Shown: one piece after another, positions 36,279 to 45,996 of the stretch | Layout of the letters: every line of letters starts with the position of its first letter | Position numbering within the stretch: position 1 is the stretch's first letter | Origin: JAJEEA01 sp965215895 | GTDB taxonomy: Bacteria > Acidobacteriota > Vicinamibacteria > Vicinamibacterales > UBA8438 | Length of the DNA: 64,000 nucleotides | NCBI GenBank assembly: GCA_965215895.1 | Contig: CBDCEY010000007.1 | Location: 496,001 to 560,000, forward strand | Direction: 5' to 3' | Position numbers and translations under genes: made by a program | The notes under the pieces: model-generated | What the model was told of the DNA's origin: nothing | What the model saw: the letters and a program-made list of their open reading frames with translations, nothing else | The model's database searches: none

Positions 36279-37106
36279 CTAGTCCAGACGGTCCAGCGCC
36301 TGCTGCGCCAGATTCGCCATGTTGTCGTCGGGATGTTCGCGAACGACGGATTGAAACGTCTCCCGAGCGAGATCGATCTGGTCGAGCCGCTCCAGCGCCA
36401 AGCCTCGCTTGTACAACGCCTCGGCCACCACGTCGCCGCCAGGATAGCTCGACACGACCTGTTCGAAGGCGTCGGCCGCCTCCCGGAACTTTCCGTCGGC
36501 GTAGTAGTTCTGCCCGATGAAGAACTGCGCGTCATCCGCCAGCTGGGATCGGGGGAAGGTGCTGATGTAGGCCTCGAACCCCTGAATCGAGAGCGCCCAC
36601 TGGCCGGTCGTGTAGTCCGTGTACGCGGTGTCGTAGAGTCGCTTGGGCGAGATCCCCGGATTGACGGGCGCCAGGGGGGGCGCGAGGTCCTGATTCAGGG
36701 GCAGGCCGGTCTCGGGATCGACGGCGAGATCGGTCAGGGGAGCCCCCATCATCGGAATCGCCATGCGCAACGCCTCGACCTCCTGCGCGAGGGACGACAC
36801 GCGCACGTTGTTCTCGTCGACCTTCTCCCGCACCACCCGTACCCCCGTCGCCACGCTGTCGATCTGGAGCTGCTGATTTGCGAACCCGCGGCGCAGGTCG
36901 TTCCCCTGGGCATCGAGGCTCTCCTGGATCGTCTGCAATGTCTGAGCCAGCGTCCCGAACAGGGCGTTCAACTGCGCCGTATCCTCCTGCAGCATCCGGA
37001 TGTCGGCCATCATCTGCTGGTGCTCGCGGTTCTGGCCCCATGCGGGAGCAACGGCGAGGGCGATGCCGAGAAATCCGAGCGCCAACCTGAAGGGAAGCCG
37101 TCTCAT
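36279..37106 (-). CDS. cpoB: Tol-Pal system protein CpoB (YbgF)
   Basis: 275 residues from the ATG at 37106, with signal peptide MRRLPFRLALGFLGIALAVAPAWG. An N-terminal coiled coil for trimerisation is followed by TPR repeats (YTTGQWALSIQGFEAYISTFPRSQ; FEQVVSSYPGGDVVAEALYKRGLALERL). It couples Tol energy use to peptidoglycan synthesis in E. coli. It is the last tol-pal gene; ssb follows. Confidence 0.92.
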   Translation of the reverse strand: MRRLPFRLALGFLGIALAVAPAWGQNREHQQMMADIRMLQEDTAQLNALFGTLAQTLQTIQESLDAQGNDLRRGFANQQLQIDSVATGVRVVREKVDENNVRVSSLAQEVEALRMAIPMMGAPLTDLAVDPETGLPLNQDLAPPLAPVNPGISPKRLYDTAYTDYTTGQWALSIQGFEAYISTFPRSQLADDAQFFIGQNYYADGKFREAADAFEQVVSSYPGGDVVAEALYKRGLALERLDQIDLARETFQSVVREHPDDNMANLAQQALDRLD

Positions 37107-37208
37107 GACACTACCTCTTGCGCAAGGAGGGGTCGAACATGGACCGCCCGCCAGCGTACGCGATGACGAGCGGCGCACCTCTATCGTATCCCGGCCGACG
37201 GCGATCCG

Positions 37209-37805
37209 CTACTTCTGCGTAATCACGAAGTGCGCCCGCCGGTTCGCGGCCCACGCCGCATCGTCGTTTCCGGGATCGAACGGAAACTCCTTTCCGTAGC
37301 TGACGGTGCGGACACGCGCCGCATCGAGCCCCAGCTCCAGGAGATACCGTTGGGCGGCCAGCGCGCGCCGCTCGCCGAGCCCGAGGTTGTACTCCGGGGT
37401 GCCCCGCTCGTCGCAATGTCCTTCGATGGTCACGTTCCAGGTCGGAAAGCGCGCGAGCAGGTCCGCATTGGCTTCCACAACCCCCCGGCCCCGCTCGTCG
37501 AGCTCGGAGCTGTCCAGCACGAAGAAGACCGGTTCGAGCAACAGCGCACGATTGAGCGCTTCGAGCGACTGCGAGGCGATCTCCTCGTCCGGCGACAGGA
37601 TCGGCACCGCCGGCGGCGGTGGGGGGACCGGAGCCGGGGGTGGTGCGGACTGAACGATCTCCGGCGGATCGTCAATCGGCATCGGCGCCACGAAGGGGTC
37701 CGGGAGCACGGGTGGCGGGTTCTCCGAGCATGCTGCCTGTATGCAGATCACCGGTACGAGCAGCGCCACTCCCGCGATCCATGAAGCGTGTCTTCGATCG
37801 TGCAT
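37209..37805 (-). CDS. pal: Peptidoglycan-associated lipoprotein Pal
   Basis: 198 residues. The ATG at 37805 is fixed by AGGAGGA upstream. A signal sequence ends with QAAC, a slightly atypical lipobox, then a long proline linker leads to the OmpA-like domain: VTIEGHCDERGTPEYNLGLG with the peptidoglycan-binding Asp/Arg pattern, ending NRRAHFVI. It tethers the outer membrane to the cell wall and interacts with TolB. Confidence 0.94.
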   Translation of the reverse strand: MHDRRHASWIAGVALLVPVICIQAACSENPPPVLPDPFVAPMPIDDPPEIVQSAPPPAPVPPPPPAVPILSPDEEIASQSLEALNRALLLEPVFFVLDSSELDERGRGVVEANADLLARFPTWNVTIEGHCDERGTPEYNLGLGERRALAAQRYLLELGLDAARVRTVSYGKEFPFDPGNDDAAWAANRRAHFVITQK

Positions 37806-37867
37806 CTTCGCCAATTCCTCCTGCCTGTATGCGCCCTGCAACGCTGGTTGCACGGCTGCGCCGCGAG

Positions 37868-39295
37868 TTACCGCGACCAGCTCGGCATCTCGTTGTTGCC
37901 GGCCGACGTGACGCGACGCAGCCCCCGGCCGTCCCGACCTATGGTGTAGATCTGCTTCGATTCGTTGCGCGTCGACATGAACGCGACATGCCGGCCGTTG
38001 GGGGAGTAGCTCGGGCTCTCGTTCGAGCCGAGCCCGAACGTCAACTGACGCACCTCGTTGGTGGCCAGATCCAGCACCTTGATGTCGTGTCCCGGACCTG
38101 TCCGCGACGAGTAGGCGATCTCGTTGAACGGCGGCGGCGACCAGGTCGGCCGGTCGCAGTACGTTTCGTAGGTCAGCCGCCGCAGGCCGGTTCCGTCGGC
38201 GCCGATGGCGTAGATCTGCGGCGTGCCGGTGCGATCGGACGTGAACGCGATCTGCTGGCTGTTAGGCGACCACGTGGGGCTCGTGTCGATCGCGGGGTGG
38301 TTCGTCAATCGCAGGAGCCCGGTGCCGTCGACGTTGGCGACGTAGATGTCGTTGTTGTTGTCCCGGCTCGAGTTGAAGGCCACGCGCCGGCCGTCGGGCG
38401 AGTAGGCGGGAAGGAAGTTCTGCCGGCGGCTGTCGCCCTCGAACGGCGTCGCCATGCGTCCCTCGAACAGGTAGGACACCACCACATCGGGAAACCCCGT
38501 GAGCCACGACGTGTACCCGATGGATCGGCCGTCGGGCGACCACGCCGGGTTCGTGTTGAGGGTGCCGGACACGGTGACCCGCCGCGGGTTGGCGCCGTCG
38601 TAGTCGGCGATGTAGATCTCCTTCACCGGCCGGTTCTCGATCAGCCCGAACACCGATTCGCTGTCCCGGTCGGAGACGAACGCCAGACGGGTCCGGGCCA
38701 CGCCATCGAGACCGCGCTGGTGCCGGTGGATCTCGTCCGACAACTGGTGCGCGTAGAGGCGGATGTTGCGGGTGGAGCCGGTGTACAGGACGCCGAACGC
38801 GGACTCGCCGGACCGGACCGAGAACAGGCGGGCGGCGATTTCCAGTCGGCGCTCGCCGCGGGCGGTGACGGTGCAGCTCACCACGCCGTCGGCGCCGAGC
38901 TCCCGCCATCGGTCGAAGGGGATGTCGATCAGGGACTTCGCGACCGGAATCGTGCGGTAGACGTCGCGGGGAATCAGTCTGAACTCGCGCTCGAAGTCCA
39001 GATCGTCCCACAGGACCTGGGCGATGGTGCGGCTCGCCTCCAGGGTCGTCGGATCCGGCGTCAGCGGCAGGCAGTCCGGCACCGCGATGCTCGACTGGGC
39101 GCCGATGCTGTCCCCGATGATCACCCTGACTTCATCCCGCGGCTGCGGTTCGACCGCGGCGCCGGTCGACACCGGCAACAGGGGAGCGGTCAGCACCAGC
39201 GCGACCGCAATGCCCCCCCAGCTCCAGGACGGATGCGGTTTCGAGCGAAGGCCGCCACGATTGTCCCCGGTGGGGCGGCACGGAATAGGGGCCAT
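37868..39295 (-). CDS. tolB: Tol-Pal translocation protein TolB
   Basis: 475 residues. An N-terminal signal/membrane segment (about residues 27-46) precedes the TolB N-domain (VPVAKSLIDIPFDRWRELG), then six beta-propeller blades with the WSPDGR repeat (RRVTVSGTLNTNPAWSPDGR; LLRLTNHPAIDTSPTWSP). It lies between tolA and pal in the conserved order. Confidence 0.94.
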   Translation of the reverse strand: MAPIPCRPTGDNRGGLRSKPHPSWSWGGIAVALVLTAPLLPVSTGAAVEPQPRDEVRVIIGDSIGAQSSIAVPDCLPLTPDPTTLEASRTIAQVLWDDLDFEREFRLIPRDVYRTIPVAKSLIDIPFDRWRELGADGVVSCTVTARGERRLEIAARLFSVRSGESAFGVLYTGSTRNIRLYAHQLSDEIHRHQRGLDGVARTRLAFVSDRDSESVFGLIENRPVKEIYIADYDGANPRRVTVSGTLNTNPAWSPDGRSIGYTSWLTGFPDVVVSYLFEGRMATPFEGDSRRQNFLPAYSPDGRRVAFNSSRDNNNDIYVANVDGTGLLRLTNHPAIDTSPTWSPNSQQIAFTSDRTGTPQIYAIGADGTGLRRLTYETYCDRPTWSPPPFNEIAYSSRTGPGHDIKVLDLATNEVRQLTFGLGSNESPSYSPNGRHVAFMSTRNESKQIYTIGRDGRGLRRVTSAGNNEMPSWSR

Positions 39296-39307
39296 CGGTG
39301 ATGCTCC

Positions 39308-40096
39308 TCAGCGTCGGTATTCGAAATCGAGGTGAACGGTCAGGCTGTCTTCGCCGTACGCCGCCGGCAGTTGCGGCAATTGCGCCGTATACCGCACCGC
39401 ACGTTCCGCACTCTGATCGAGTGCGAAGTACCCGCTGGTGGTCTCCCGCTCCACATCCGTGATGCGGCCGTCGCGCTGGATGGTGAACCTGATCGTCACC
39501 TGGCCGGTAATCCGTTGCCGACTGTCCCAGCGATTGCTGATCCGTTCCTGCATGATGGCGATGTACTCCGGACAGCAGAAGTTCAGAATAGCGAGCTCGC
39601 TGCCGGACCCCAATCCGCCGGCGGAGAGCCCCACTCCGCTGCCTTCGGAGCCGGTATCCGCCAGGGCGTTGCCTTCCCGCAGCTCGGGTCCGCGGGTCGG
39701 CGTCCGCCCCCGTGACTCCTCCGGCGCGGTCTCCGGCGGTACGTCCTCTTCCGGACGGCGGCCCGTATCCTCGGTCGGCAGGATCATCTCCGGCGGGGCA
39801 GGGGTGGGCGGTTGAATCCACTGGGGGCGATTGGCCTCTTCGAGCGGCAGCACTTCCTGCACGGGACGCGCGGCCAGCGCCGCCTGTCCGCCGGTGCTGG
39901 GTCCGGCCGGTCCCCCGAGGCTGATGGTCATCACGTCGGCCGTCGCTTCGGTCTCGACGCTGGCGACGAAGGCGGATGGAAAGAGGACGATCGCGGCCAT
40001 GAACACGACGTGTCCGGCCAGCGAAACGGCGCAGGTTCGCCCCAGGCCGTCTCCTCCGGCCTTGCGTTGGCGGGCCACTTCGGCAATCGACTGCAT
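39308..40096 (-). CDS. tolA: TolA/TonB-type energy-transducing protein
   Basis: 262 residues: cytoplasmic N-terminus, one helix (about residues 26-42, SLAGHVVFMAAIVLFPSAFV), a proline/glutamate-rich periplasmic linker, and a TonB/TolA C-terminal domain (ISNRWDSRQRITGQVTIRFTIQRDGRI). The operon position supports TolA over TonB, though sequence alone cannot separate them. Confidence 0.88.
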   Translation of the reverse strand: MQSIAEVARQRKAGGDGLGRTCAVSLAGHVVFMAAIVLFPSAFVASVETEATADVMTISLGGPAGPSTGGQAALAARPVQEVLPLEEANRPQWIQPPTPAPPEMILPTEDTGRRPEEDVPPETAPEESRGRTPTRGPELREGNALADTGSEGSGVGLSAGGLGSGSELAILNFCCPEYIAIMQERISNRWDSRQRITGQVTIRFTIQRDGRITDVERETTSGYFALDQSAERAVRYTAQLPQLPAAYGEDSLTVHLDFEYRR

Positions 40097-40126
40097 CGAC
40101 TGGTTGCTCTGGGTGCCGGGGTTCGA

Positions 40127-40609
40127 TCAGGGCTCCGACGGCATCGCGGTCACGAGTCCGACGTTGTTGACGCCGCCCGCCTTGAGCTCGTCGATCACGG
40201 ACACGAGTTCCTGAAAGGTGATGTCTCCGTCGCCACGCACGAAGATGTCCCGATCGGCGCGTTCACCGAGCTCCTGTCGCATGCGCTCCTCGAGGATCTC
40301 TACCGGGACCGCGTCCTCGCCTACCTGCACGATTCGATCGTTGCGAAAGGTCAACGGGATCGTGATGAACAACCGTTCGGCGACGAGCGGATCCGCGCGC
40401 CGCGCCACCGGCAGGCTCACGTCCAGGCCGCGTTGCATCATCGGCGCCGCCACCATGAAGATGATGAGCAGGACGAGCATGACGTCCACGAGCGGCACCA
40501 CGTTGATTTCCGACAACGATGTGCCCGTTCTCGGGCCTCTGCGGCGCCTTCCCCCGGAGGACCCGCCGGTTCCCGGGTTCTGAATCGTGGGCATGTCCTG
40601 ATCCGTCAC
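40127..40609 (-). CDS. tolR: Biopolymer transport protein TolR (ExbD family)
   Basis: 160 residues: LSEINVVPLVDVMLVLLIIF is the family's single helix with the proton-path Asp, followed by a periplasmic domain (ISVSLP-type strand, IFVRGDGDITFQELVSVIDE). It partners TolQ in the proton channel driving TolA. Gaps to its neighbours are 37 and 30 bp. Confidence 0.94.
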   Translation of the reverse strand: MTDQDMPTIQNPGTGGSSGGRRRRGPRTGTSLSEINVVPLVDVMLVLLIIFMVAAPMMQRGLDVSLPVARRADPLVAERLFITIPLTFRNDRIVQVGEDAVPVEILEERMRQELGERADRDIFVRGDGDITFQELVSVIDELKAGGVNNVGLVTAMPSEP

Positions 40610-40646
40610 TCCATGCTGCGCGCGCCACTGCCCGATGCGCGGAAGG

Positions 40647-41369
40647 CTACAGGAAGTTCCTCTCCACGATGTTGAGAAACTCGAGGGAGAAGTCGTCCAT
40701 CATCGACAGATACAGTCGGACCTTGTTCGTCAGGTGGTTGTAGAAGTACACGGCCGGAATCGCCGCCGCGAGTCCGGCCGCGGTCGCCACGAGCGCTTCG
40801 GCGATGCCGGGGGCCACCACGGTCAGATTCGTCGATCCGGTTCCCGCGATTCCCTGGAACGCGCTGACGATCCCCACCACCGTTCCGAACAGCCCGATGA
40901 ACGGCGTGATGCTCGCGGTCGTCGCCAGGAGGTGGACGCGGTTCTCCAGCTTGTTGGCTTCGACCACCGACGCCCGCTGCAATGCCCGATCGACCGCATC
41001 GAGGCTCCGCAGGGTGGGACGCTCCCCGGCCGCTCCGCCGTTTCCCTGGCGCAACTGGGTGTTGAGCTCGGCGTAGCCGGCCTGAAAGAGGCCCACCAGG
41101 GGACTGTGCTTCAACGAACGGCACGCCGAGTTCACCTCGGAGAACTTCGTGCTCCGTCGAAAGACGTCGAGAAAGCCCCAGGTCTGCCGCTCTATACGGG
41201 GGAACAGCCACAGCTTGTGGAGCGCGATACCCCAGGAATAGACGGAGAAGAGCAGAAGGAGGAGGAGGACGAGCTTGGAAAGCGGTGTCGACTGGGCAAT
41301 CCAGTCGAGCAGGCCGCCACTCATCAACCCACCAGTTGACGCGCCATCGGCCTGCATCTGCAGGGCCAT
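40647..41369 (-). CDS. tolQ: Biopolymer transport protein TolQ (ExbB family)
   Basis: 240 residues from the ATG at 41369. There are three helices: the first near LSKLVLLLLLLFSVYSWGIAL, the others in ITPFIGLFGTVVGIVSAFQGI and GIAEALVATAAGLAAAIPAV, which is the family core with the channel Thr residues. It is first gene of the operon tolQ-tolR-tolA-tolB-pal-cpoB, under the promoter at 41445-41473. The open frame further upstream has no family similarity. Confidence 0.94.
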   Translation of the reverse strand: MALQMQADGASTGGLMSGGLLDWIAQSTPLSKLVLLLLLLFSVYSWGIALHKLWLFPRIERQTWGFLDVFRRSTKFSEVNSACRSLKHSPLVGLFQAGYAELNTQLRQGNGGAAGERPTLRSLDAVDRALQRASVVEANKLENRVHLLATTASITPFIGLFGTVVGIVSAFQGIAGTGSTNLTVVAPGIAEALVATAAGLAAAIPAVYFYNHLTNKVRLYLSMMDDFSLEFLNIVERNFL

Positions 41370-41444
41370 GGCGTAGTAACCAAGAGCACGCACGAGCCCT
41401 CCGTTAACTACAGAAGCGCGCCGCTGGGAAAGCGCAGACAAGAG

Positions 41445-41473
41445 AAGATAGCACGGCGCCAGGGTGCTGTCAA
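41445..41473 (-). promoter_or_regulatory. Sigma-70-type promoter of the tol-pal operon
   Basis: On the minus strand: TTGACA (41468-41473), a 17-bp spacer, and TATCTT (41445-41450), about 75 bp before the tolQ ATG. Full -35 consensus and ideal spacing make it one of the best promoters in the window. It lies in the divergent gap with recN. Confidence 0.75.
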
Positions 41474-41519
41474 ACCTATGATACGATGGCGTTTCCCAGA
41501 TCCCCCACACTGTCGGACC

Positions 41520-43169
41520 ATGATCCGCTTTCTCCGTATTCGGGACTTGGCGGTCATCGAACGCCTCGATCTCGAGCTGGACGCCGGTTTGACGATCCTG
41601 ACGGGCGAGACCGGCGCCGGCAAGTCGATCGTCGTCGGCGCCCTGGGTCTTCTGCGCGGCGCGCGGGCGTCGGCGAATCTGGTGCGGACCGGGGCCGAAC
41701 GGGCGGTGGTGGAGGCGGTGGCCGAAGACGCGGACGGCGAGCACGTGCTGCGCCGGGAGATATCGGCGCAGGGCCGAAGCCGGGCCTTCGTCGACGATCG
41801 ACTCGTTTCAACCGCGAGACTCGGAACGGCGGGCGCCGGGCTCCTGGATATCCACGGCCAGCATGAGCATCAGGCGTTGCTCGACCCATCGACCCATCTC
41901 GACCTGCTCGATCGATACGCGGGGCTCGATCCGCTGCGCGACGCGGTGCGAGAGGCCTTCGCGGGTTGGCAGGGCGCCCGGCGCGGTCTGGAGCAGGCCC
42001 GCCACCGCGCGGCGAACGCCGTCGAACGCGCGGAGATCGTGACGTTTCAGCTTCACGAGATCGACGAAGTCGATCCGCTCGAGAACGAGGACGAGACGCT
42101 CGCGGCGCAACGGCGGATTCTTGCGAACGCCGAACACATCCACCGGTTGGCGGCCGAGAGCTATGCAGAGTTGTACGAGGGGGACCACGCCGCGTTGGGC
42201 GTCCTGGACCGCGTGTGGAAGCGGGTCGAGGAGTTGGCGGGGTTCGATGCCGAGTTCGGGCAGCACCTCGAGTCGAGAGACGCGGTTCTCTCTCACCTGG
42301 AAGAGCTTGCATACGCGTTGCGGTCGCACGCCGGCGGCGCCGACCTGTCGCCGGAGGAGCTGCCGGCGGTCGAGGAGCGGCTGGCGAGGCTGGAGCGCCT
42401 GAAGCGACGCCACGGTCCGACCCTCGCGGATGTCATCGCCCATCGAGCCAGGCTGCGGGTCGAACGCGAGCAGATCGACGGGGACGGTGACCTCGAATCT
42501 CTGGAAGCTGCCGTCTCCGAGGCGGGTGACGCCTATGTGGCGGCGGCGCGAACCCTGTCCGAGCAGCGTCGCGCGGCGGCGGGAACGCTGGGGCGGTCCC
42601 TGCAGATCGGCCTCGCCGATCTCGCGATGGAAGGCGCGCGGTTCGACGTGGTGTTCCAGGCGCCGGCGGGAGGAGAGGCGGCCTGGACGGAACGGGGCCT
42701 CGATCGGGCGGAGTTCTACTTCTCCGCCAATCCCGGGGAAGCGGTCCGACCTCTCGCGCGCATCGCGTCCGGCGGCGAGCTCTCCCGGGTCATGCTCGTG
42801 CTGCGCACGGTGATCTGCACGGACGTGCCCGGTCGCACGCTGGTCTTCGACGAGGTGGACGCCGGCATCGGCGGCGAAGCGGCGGAGCGGGTCGGCGCCA
42901 AGCTGCACGGCCTGGCCGAGAGGTATCAGGTGCTCTGCGTTACGCATCTGCCGCAGATAGCCGCCTACGGCACGTGTCATCATCGGGTCACGAAGTCCGT
43001 CCGCGACGGACGCACGCTGGCCGCGGTGCACCGGTTGGACGAGGAATCGCGGGCTTCGGAGATCGCAAGGATGATGACCGGTACCCGAGTCTCGGGTACT
43101 GTGTTGGAGAGCGCGCGGGAGCTGCTGTCCCCGGAGACGCCGGCGAGACGGAGCCGGCGAGCCCCGTGA
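41520..43169 (+). CDS. recN: DNA repair protein RecN
   Basis: SMC-like ATPase of double-strand-break repair, 549 residues from the ATG at 41520. MIRFLRIRDLAVIERLDLEL, then Walker A GETGAGKS (about residue 31), LLDIHGQHEHQALLDP, a central coiled coil, GGELSRVMLVLRTV signature and Walker B TLVFDEVDAGIGG. Its TGA overlaps the GTG of miaB (GTGA). Confidence 0.95.
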   Translation: MIRFLRIRDLAVIERLDLELDAGLTILTGETGAGKSIVVGALGLLRGARASANLVRTGAERAVVEAVAEDADGEHVLRREISAQGRSRAFVDDRLVSTARLGTAGAGLLDIHGQHEHQALLDPSTHLDLLDRYAGLDPLRDAVREAFAGWQGARRGLEQARHRAANAVERAEIVTFQLHEIDEVDPLENEDETLAAQRRILANAEHIHRLAAESYAELYEGDHAALGVLDRVWKRVEELAGFDAEFGQHLESRDAVLSHLEELAYALRSHAGGADLSPEELPAVEERLARLERLKRRHGPTLADVIAHRARLRVEREQIDGDGDLESLEAAVSEAGDAYVAAARTLSEQRRAAAGTLGRSLQIGLADLAMEGARFDVVFQAPAGGEAAWTERGLDRAEFYFSANPGEAVRPLARIASGGELSRVMLVLRTVICTDVPGRTLVFDEVDAGIGGEAAERVGAKLHGLAERYQVLCVTHLPQIAAYGTCHHRVTKSVRDGRTLAAVHRLDEESRASEIARMMTGTRVSGTVLESARELLSPETPARRSRRAP

Positions 43170-44617
43170 GCGCGCCGGCGGCATCGACGAGGAATACAAC
43201 CGTGGCCAGGAAGTACTTCATCGAGACGTTCGGCTGCCAGATGAACGTGCACGACTCCGAACGTCTGGCCGGTCTGCTCGATCAGGCGGGATACGAGGCG
43301 GCCGAGACCGTCGACGATGCGGATCTCGTCGTCATCAATACCTGCAGCGTCCGGGAACGGGCGGAGGAACGGCTGTACACCGAGCTCGGCATGGTGCCCG
43401 GCCGCCGCGCCGGGAAGCGCCCGATCGTGGCCGTGACCGGCTGTGTCGCGCAGCAGGAAGGACGCGCCCTGCTCGAACGCGGGCAACGGGTGGATCTCGT
43501 CGTCGGCACCCAGGCTCTCAGCCGGTTGCCGGCGATGGTCGAGGGGTTGACCGGCGACCGGCCGGAGCGCGTCGACGTCAACCCCTATGACAACGTATCG
43601 TTCCCGCTGGGAGTGGCCCGGCGTTCGAACCCGGTCCGGGCGGCGATCACGATTATCGAGGGCTGCAACGATTTCTGCGCGTTCTGTGTCGTGCCTTATA
43701 CACGAGGCCACGAGCGGATGCGGCCGGCCGCGGAGATCGTCGACGAAGTTCGGCTTGCCGCCGACAGCGGATACCGCGAGATCCATCTTCTCGGGCAGAT
43801 CGTGAATCACTACGCGGCCCCCGACCGGCCCGGCTGCGACTTCGCGGGGCTGCTCGAGCTGTTGAACGGCGTGCCGGGAATTCAGCGCATCCGGTTTGCG
43901 AGTCCGCATCCGCGTCATGTCAGCGACCGCATGATCGCGGCGATGCGAACGCTGCCGAAGGTGTGCCGGCACCTGCATCTCCCGGTGCAGTCGGGGTCCA
44001 CGGCCGTGCTGACGCGGATGCGTCGCCGACACACGCGGGACGACTATCTGCATCTGGTCGACCGATTGCGGGCCGCGATGCCGGACATCGCGCTGTCGAC
44101 CGATGTCATCGTCGGTTTTCCGGGAGAGACGAGGCAGGAGTTCGAAGATACGCTCAGCCTGACCCGGCAGGTGCGGTACCACAGCATGTTCTCGTTCAAG
44201 TACTCCGAGCGCCCGAATACCCTGGCGTCCAAACGGCTCGCCGACGACGTGCCGGTGGCCGAGAAGACGCGGCGGATCGTCGCGCTGCAGGAGCTGCAGA
44301 AGGAGATACAGGCCGAGATTCACCGGCAGCGGGTCGGTTCCGTCGTCGACGTGCTGGTGGATTCGACGAGCCGCAGGCGCACGACCGAGCTGGCCGGCCG
44401 CACCAGCGGGAATACGGTGGTCAACTTCCGCGCCGCCGCGGCCGGCTTCGGCCCCGGCGGCGCTGCTTTGGAGCACCTGCTGGGGCGTCTGGTCCGGGTG
44501 CGGATCACGGAGAGCGGACCGTTCAGCCTTCGCGGCGAGCTCGCGGACGCCTCGGGAGCACACCTGCCCTCGCGGGTCGAACGCAGCGGAGCCCTCGCGG
44601 CGGGCTCCCAGGGTTGA
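43166..44617 (+). CDS. miaB: tRNA-2-methylthio-N6-dimethylallyladenosine synthase
   Basis: Radical-SAM methylthiotransferase acting on A37 of tRNAs reading U-initial codons. 483 residues from a GTG coupled to recN; another GTG at 43202 is possible. The UPF0004 domain starts KYFIETFGCQMNVHDSE with the first cluster Cys, NTCSVRERAEER and GCVAQQEG give the others. The radical-SAM motif is CNDFCAFCVVPYTRG (CxxxCxxC). A C-terminal TRAM domain follows. Confidence 0.94.
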   Translation: MSAPAASTRNTTVARKYFIETFGCQMNVHDSERLAGLLDQAGYEAAETVDDADLVVINTCSVRERAEERLYTELGMVPGRRAGKRPIVAVTGCVAQQEGRALLERGQRVDLVVGTQALSRLPAMVEGLTGDRPERVDVNPYDNVSFPLGVARRSNPVRAAITIIEGCNDFCAFCVVPYTRGHERMRPAAEIVDEVRLAADSGYREIHLLGQIVNHYAAPDRPGCDFAGLLELLNGVPGIQRIRFASPHPRHVSDRMIAAMRTLPKVCRHLHLPVQSGSTAVLTRMRRRHTRDDYLHLVDRLRAAMPDIALSTDVIVGFPGETRQEFEDTLSLTRQVRYHSMFSFKYSERPNTLASKRLADDVPVAEKTRRIVALQELQKEIQAEIHRQRVGSVVDVLVDSTSRRRTTELAGRTSGNTVVNFRAAAAGFGPGGAALEHLLGRLVRVRITESGPFSLRGELADASGAHLPSRVERSGALAAGSQG

Positions 44618-44641
44618 CGGGACAGGAGGGGAGCGGTAGCG

Positions 44642-45127
44642 ATGCAGGTCGAGATGTCGATCAAGGGGCTGATGGTGGATCCCATCACCAACATGCCGAT
44701 TGTGATCCTCCACGACGCAGAAGGGCAGCGGGTTCTGCCGATCTGGATGGGGGTCTTCGAGGCGAACGCCATCGCCCTCCAGATCGAGAATGTGTCGACG
44801 CCGCGACCGATGACGCACGATCTGCTCCGCAATGTCATTCATGACCTGAAGGCAGACGTCCACAAGGTCGTGGTCAGTGACCTGAAGGACAACACCTTCT
44901 ACGCCCTCATCCACCTCGTGGTGCAGGGGGAGCCGGTGGCCGTTGACGCCCGTCCCAGTGACGCCATCGCGCTGGCGCTGCGCGTGCGCGCGCCCATCTT
45001 CGCCGAAGATACCGTCATCGACCGCGCGAAGTTCCTGAACGTCACGCCGGACAAGGCGGACTCCGAGCGGCTGCAGAAATGGCTGGAAGCCCTCGACCCG
45101 GACGAGATGGGAAAGTACAAGATGTAG
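44642..45127 (+). CDS. Bifunctional nuclease-family protein (DUF151)
   Basis: 161 residues matching the BFN domain: MSIKGLMVDPITNMPIVIL, VLPIWMGVFEANAIALQIE, and VDARPSDAIALALRVRAPIF. Family members have been reported as DNase/RNase enzymes, and the domain is common in diverse bacteria. It is close downstream of miaB and likely co-transcribed. Confidence 0.9.
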   Translation: MQVEMSIKGLMVDPITNMPIVILHDAEGQRVLPIWMGVFEANAIALQIENVSTPRPMTHDLLRNVIHDLKADVHKVVVSDLKDNTFYALIHLVVQGEPVAVDARPSDAIALALRVRAPIFAEDTVIDRAKFLNVTPDKADSERLQKWLEALDPDEMGKYKM

Positions 45128-45139
45128 CGCCCGGCGAGC

Positions 45140-45169
45140 TTGACACGTTGTCGAGCCCGTTTCTACAAT
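45140..45169 (+). promoter_or_regulatory. Sigma-70-type promoter of parAB
   Basis: TTGACA (45140-45145), then TACAAT (45164-45169) at 18 bp, or CTACAA at 17 bp. It lies about 70 bp before the parA ATG and just after the nuclease-family gene stop, so parAB can be expressed separately. Confidence 0.75.
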
Positions 45170-45237
45170 GAAGCCGCGTTCGGATCGGGGGTCCGACTTG
45201 GCTCCTTCAACGCGATTCCTGCCAGAAACCGCTCGCC

Positions 45238-45996
45238 ATGATCGTCGCGATCGCCAATCAGAAGGGCGGCGTCGGCAAGACCACGACGGCGATCAATCTG
45301 GCTGCCGCCCTGTCGCTCCGTCAGGGACCGACCCTGCTGATCGATCTCGATCCGCAGAGCAATAGCACGCTCTCGTTCATCGATCGCACCACCATCACCC
45401 GTTCGGTCTACGACGCGTTCGCGGAGAAGGGCTGCTCGCTCGCGGACATCGTATTGCCGGCCGAGCAGCAGGAGAATCTGTCGGTCGCGCCGGCCCAGAT
45501 ATCGCTGGCCAAGCTCGAAGCGCGCATGGTCGGCGAGCTCGACGCCCACTTCAAGTTGAAGGATCTGCTGGCGCCGCTCACCGATACTTACCGCTACGTC
45601 GTCATCGATTGTCCTCCGACCCTCGGCCTCCTGACCGTCAACGCCCTGGTGGCCGCGACCCATCTGCTGATTCCGATTCAGTCGTCCTATTTCGCGCTCG
45701 AGGGCACGGACGATCTCCTGGAGACGATCGAGAAGGTCAGAACGAGAGCCAATCCGAGCCTGGAGATGATCGGCGTGCTCATCACCATGCACGACCGCCG
45801 GACGTCGCTCGGCCGCGACATTCGAACCCAGATCAACAAGGTCTTCGGCACCAAGGTGTTCAAGACCGTCATCTCGAAGAACGTGCGCCTGGAGGAGAGT
45901 CCCGCGTATCGCGAGTCGATCTTCTCCTTCGCTCCGGACTCCAAGGGCGCATCGGACTACTACCGCCTGTGCGAGGAGGTCATCGATCGTGCCTAG
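45238..45996 (+). CDS. parA: Chromosome-partitioning ATPase ParA (Soj type)
   Basis: 252 residues: MIVAIANQKGGVGKTTTAINLAA is the deviant Walker A, DLDPQSN and VVIDCPPTLGLLTVNALVAA follow. Normal length for the short chromosomal class without an N-terminal HTH. It overlaps parB by 8 bp. No parS-like TGTTTCACGTGAAACA site was seen in the window. Confidence 0.95.
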   Translation: MIVAIANQKGGVGKTTTAINLAAALSLRQGPTLLIDLDPQSNSTLSFIDRTTITRSVYDAFAEKGCSLADIVLPAEQQENLSVAPAQISLAKLEARMVGELDAHFKLKDLLAPLTDTYRYVVIDCPPTLGLLTVNALVAATHLLIPIQSSYFALEGTDDLLETIEKVRTRANPSLEMIGVLITMHDRRTSLGRDIRTQINKVFGTKVFKTVISKNVRLEESPAYRESIFSFAPDSKGASDYYRLCEEVIDRA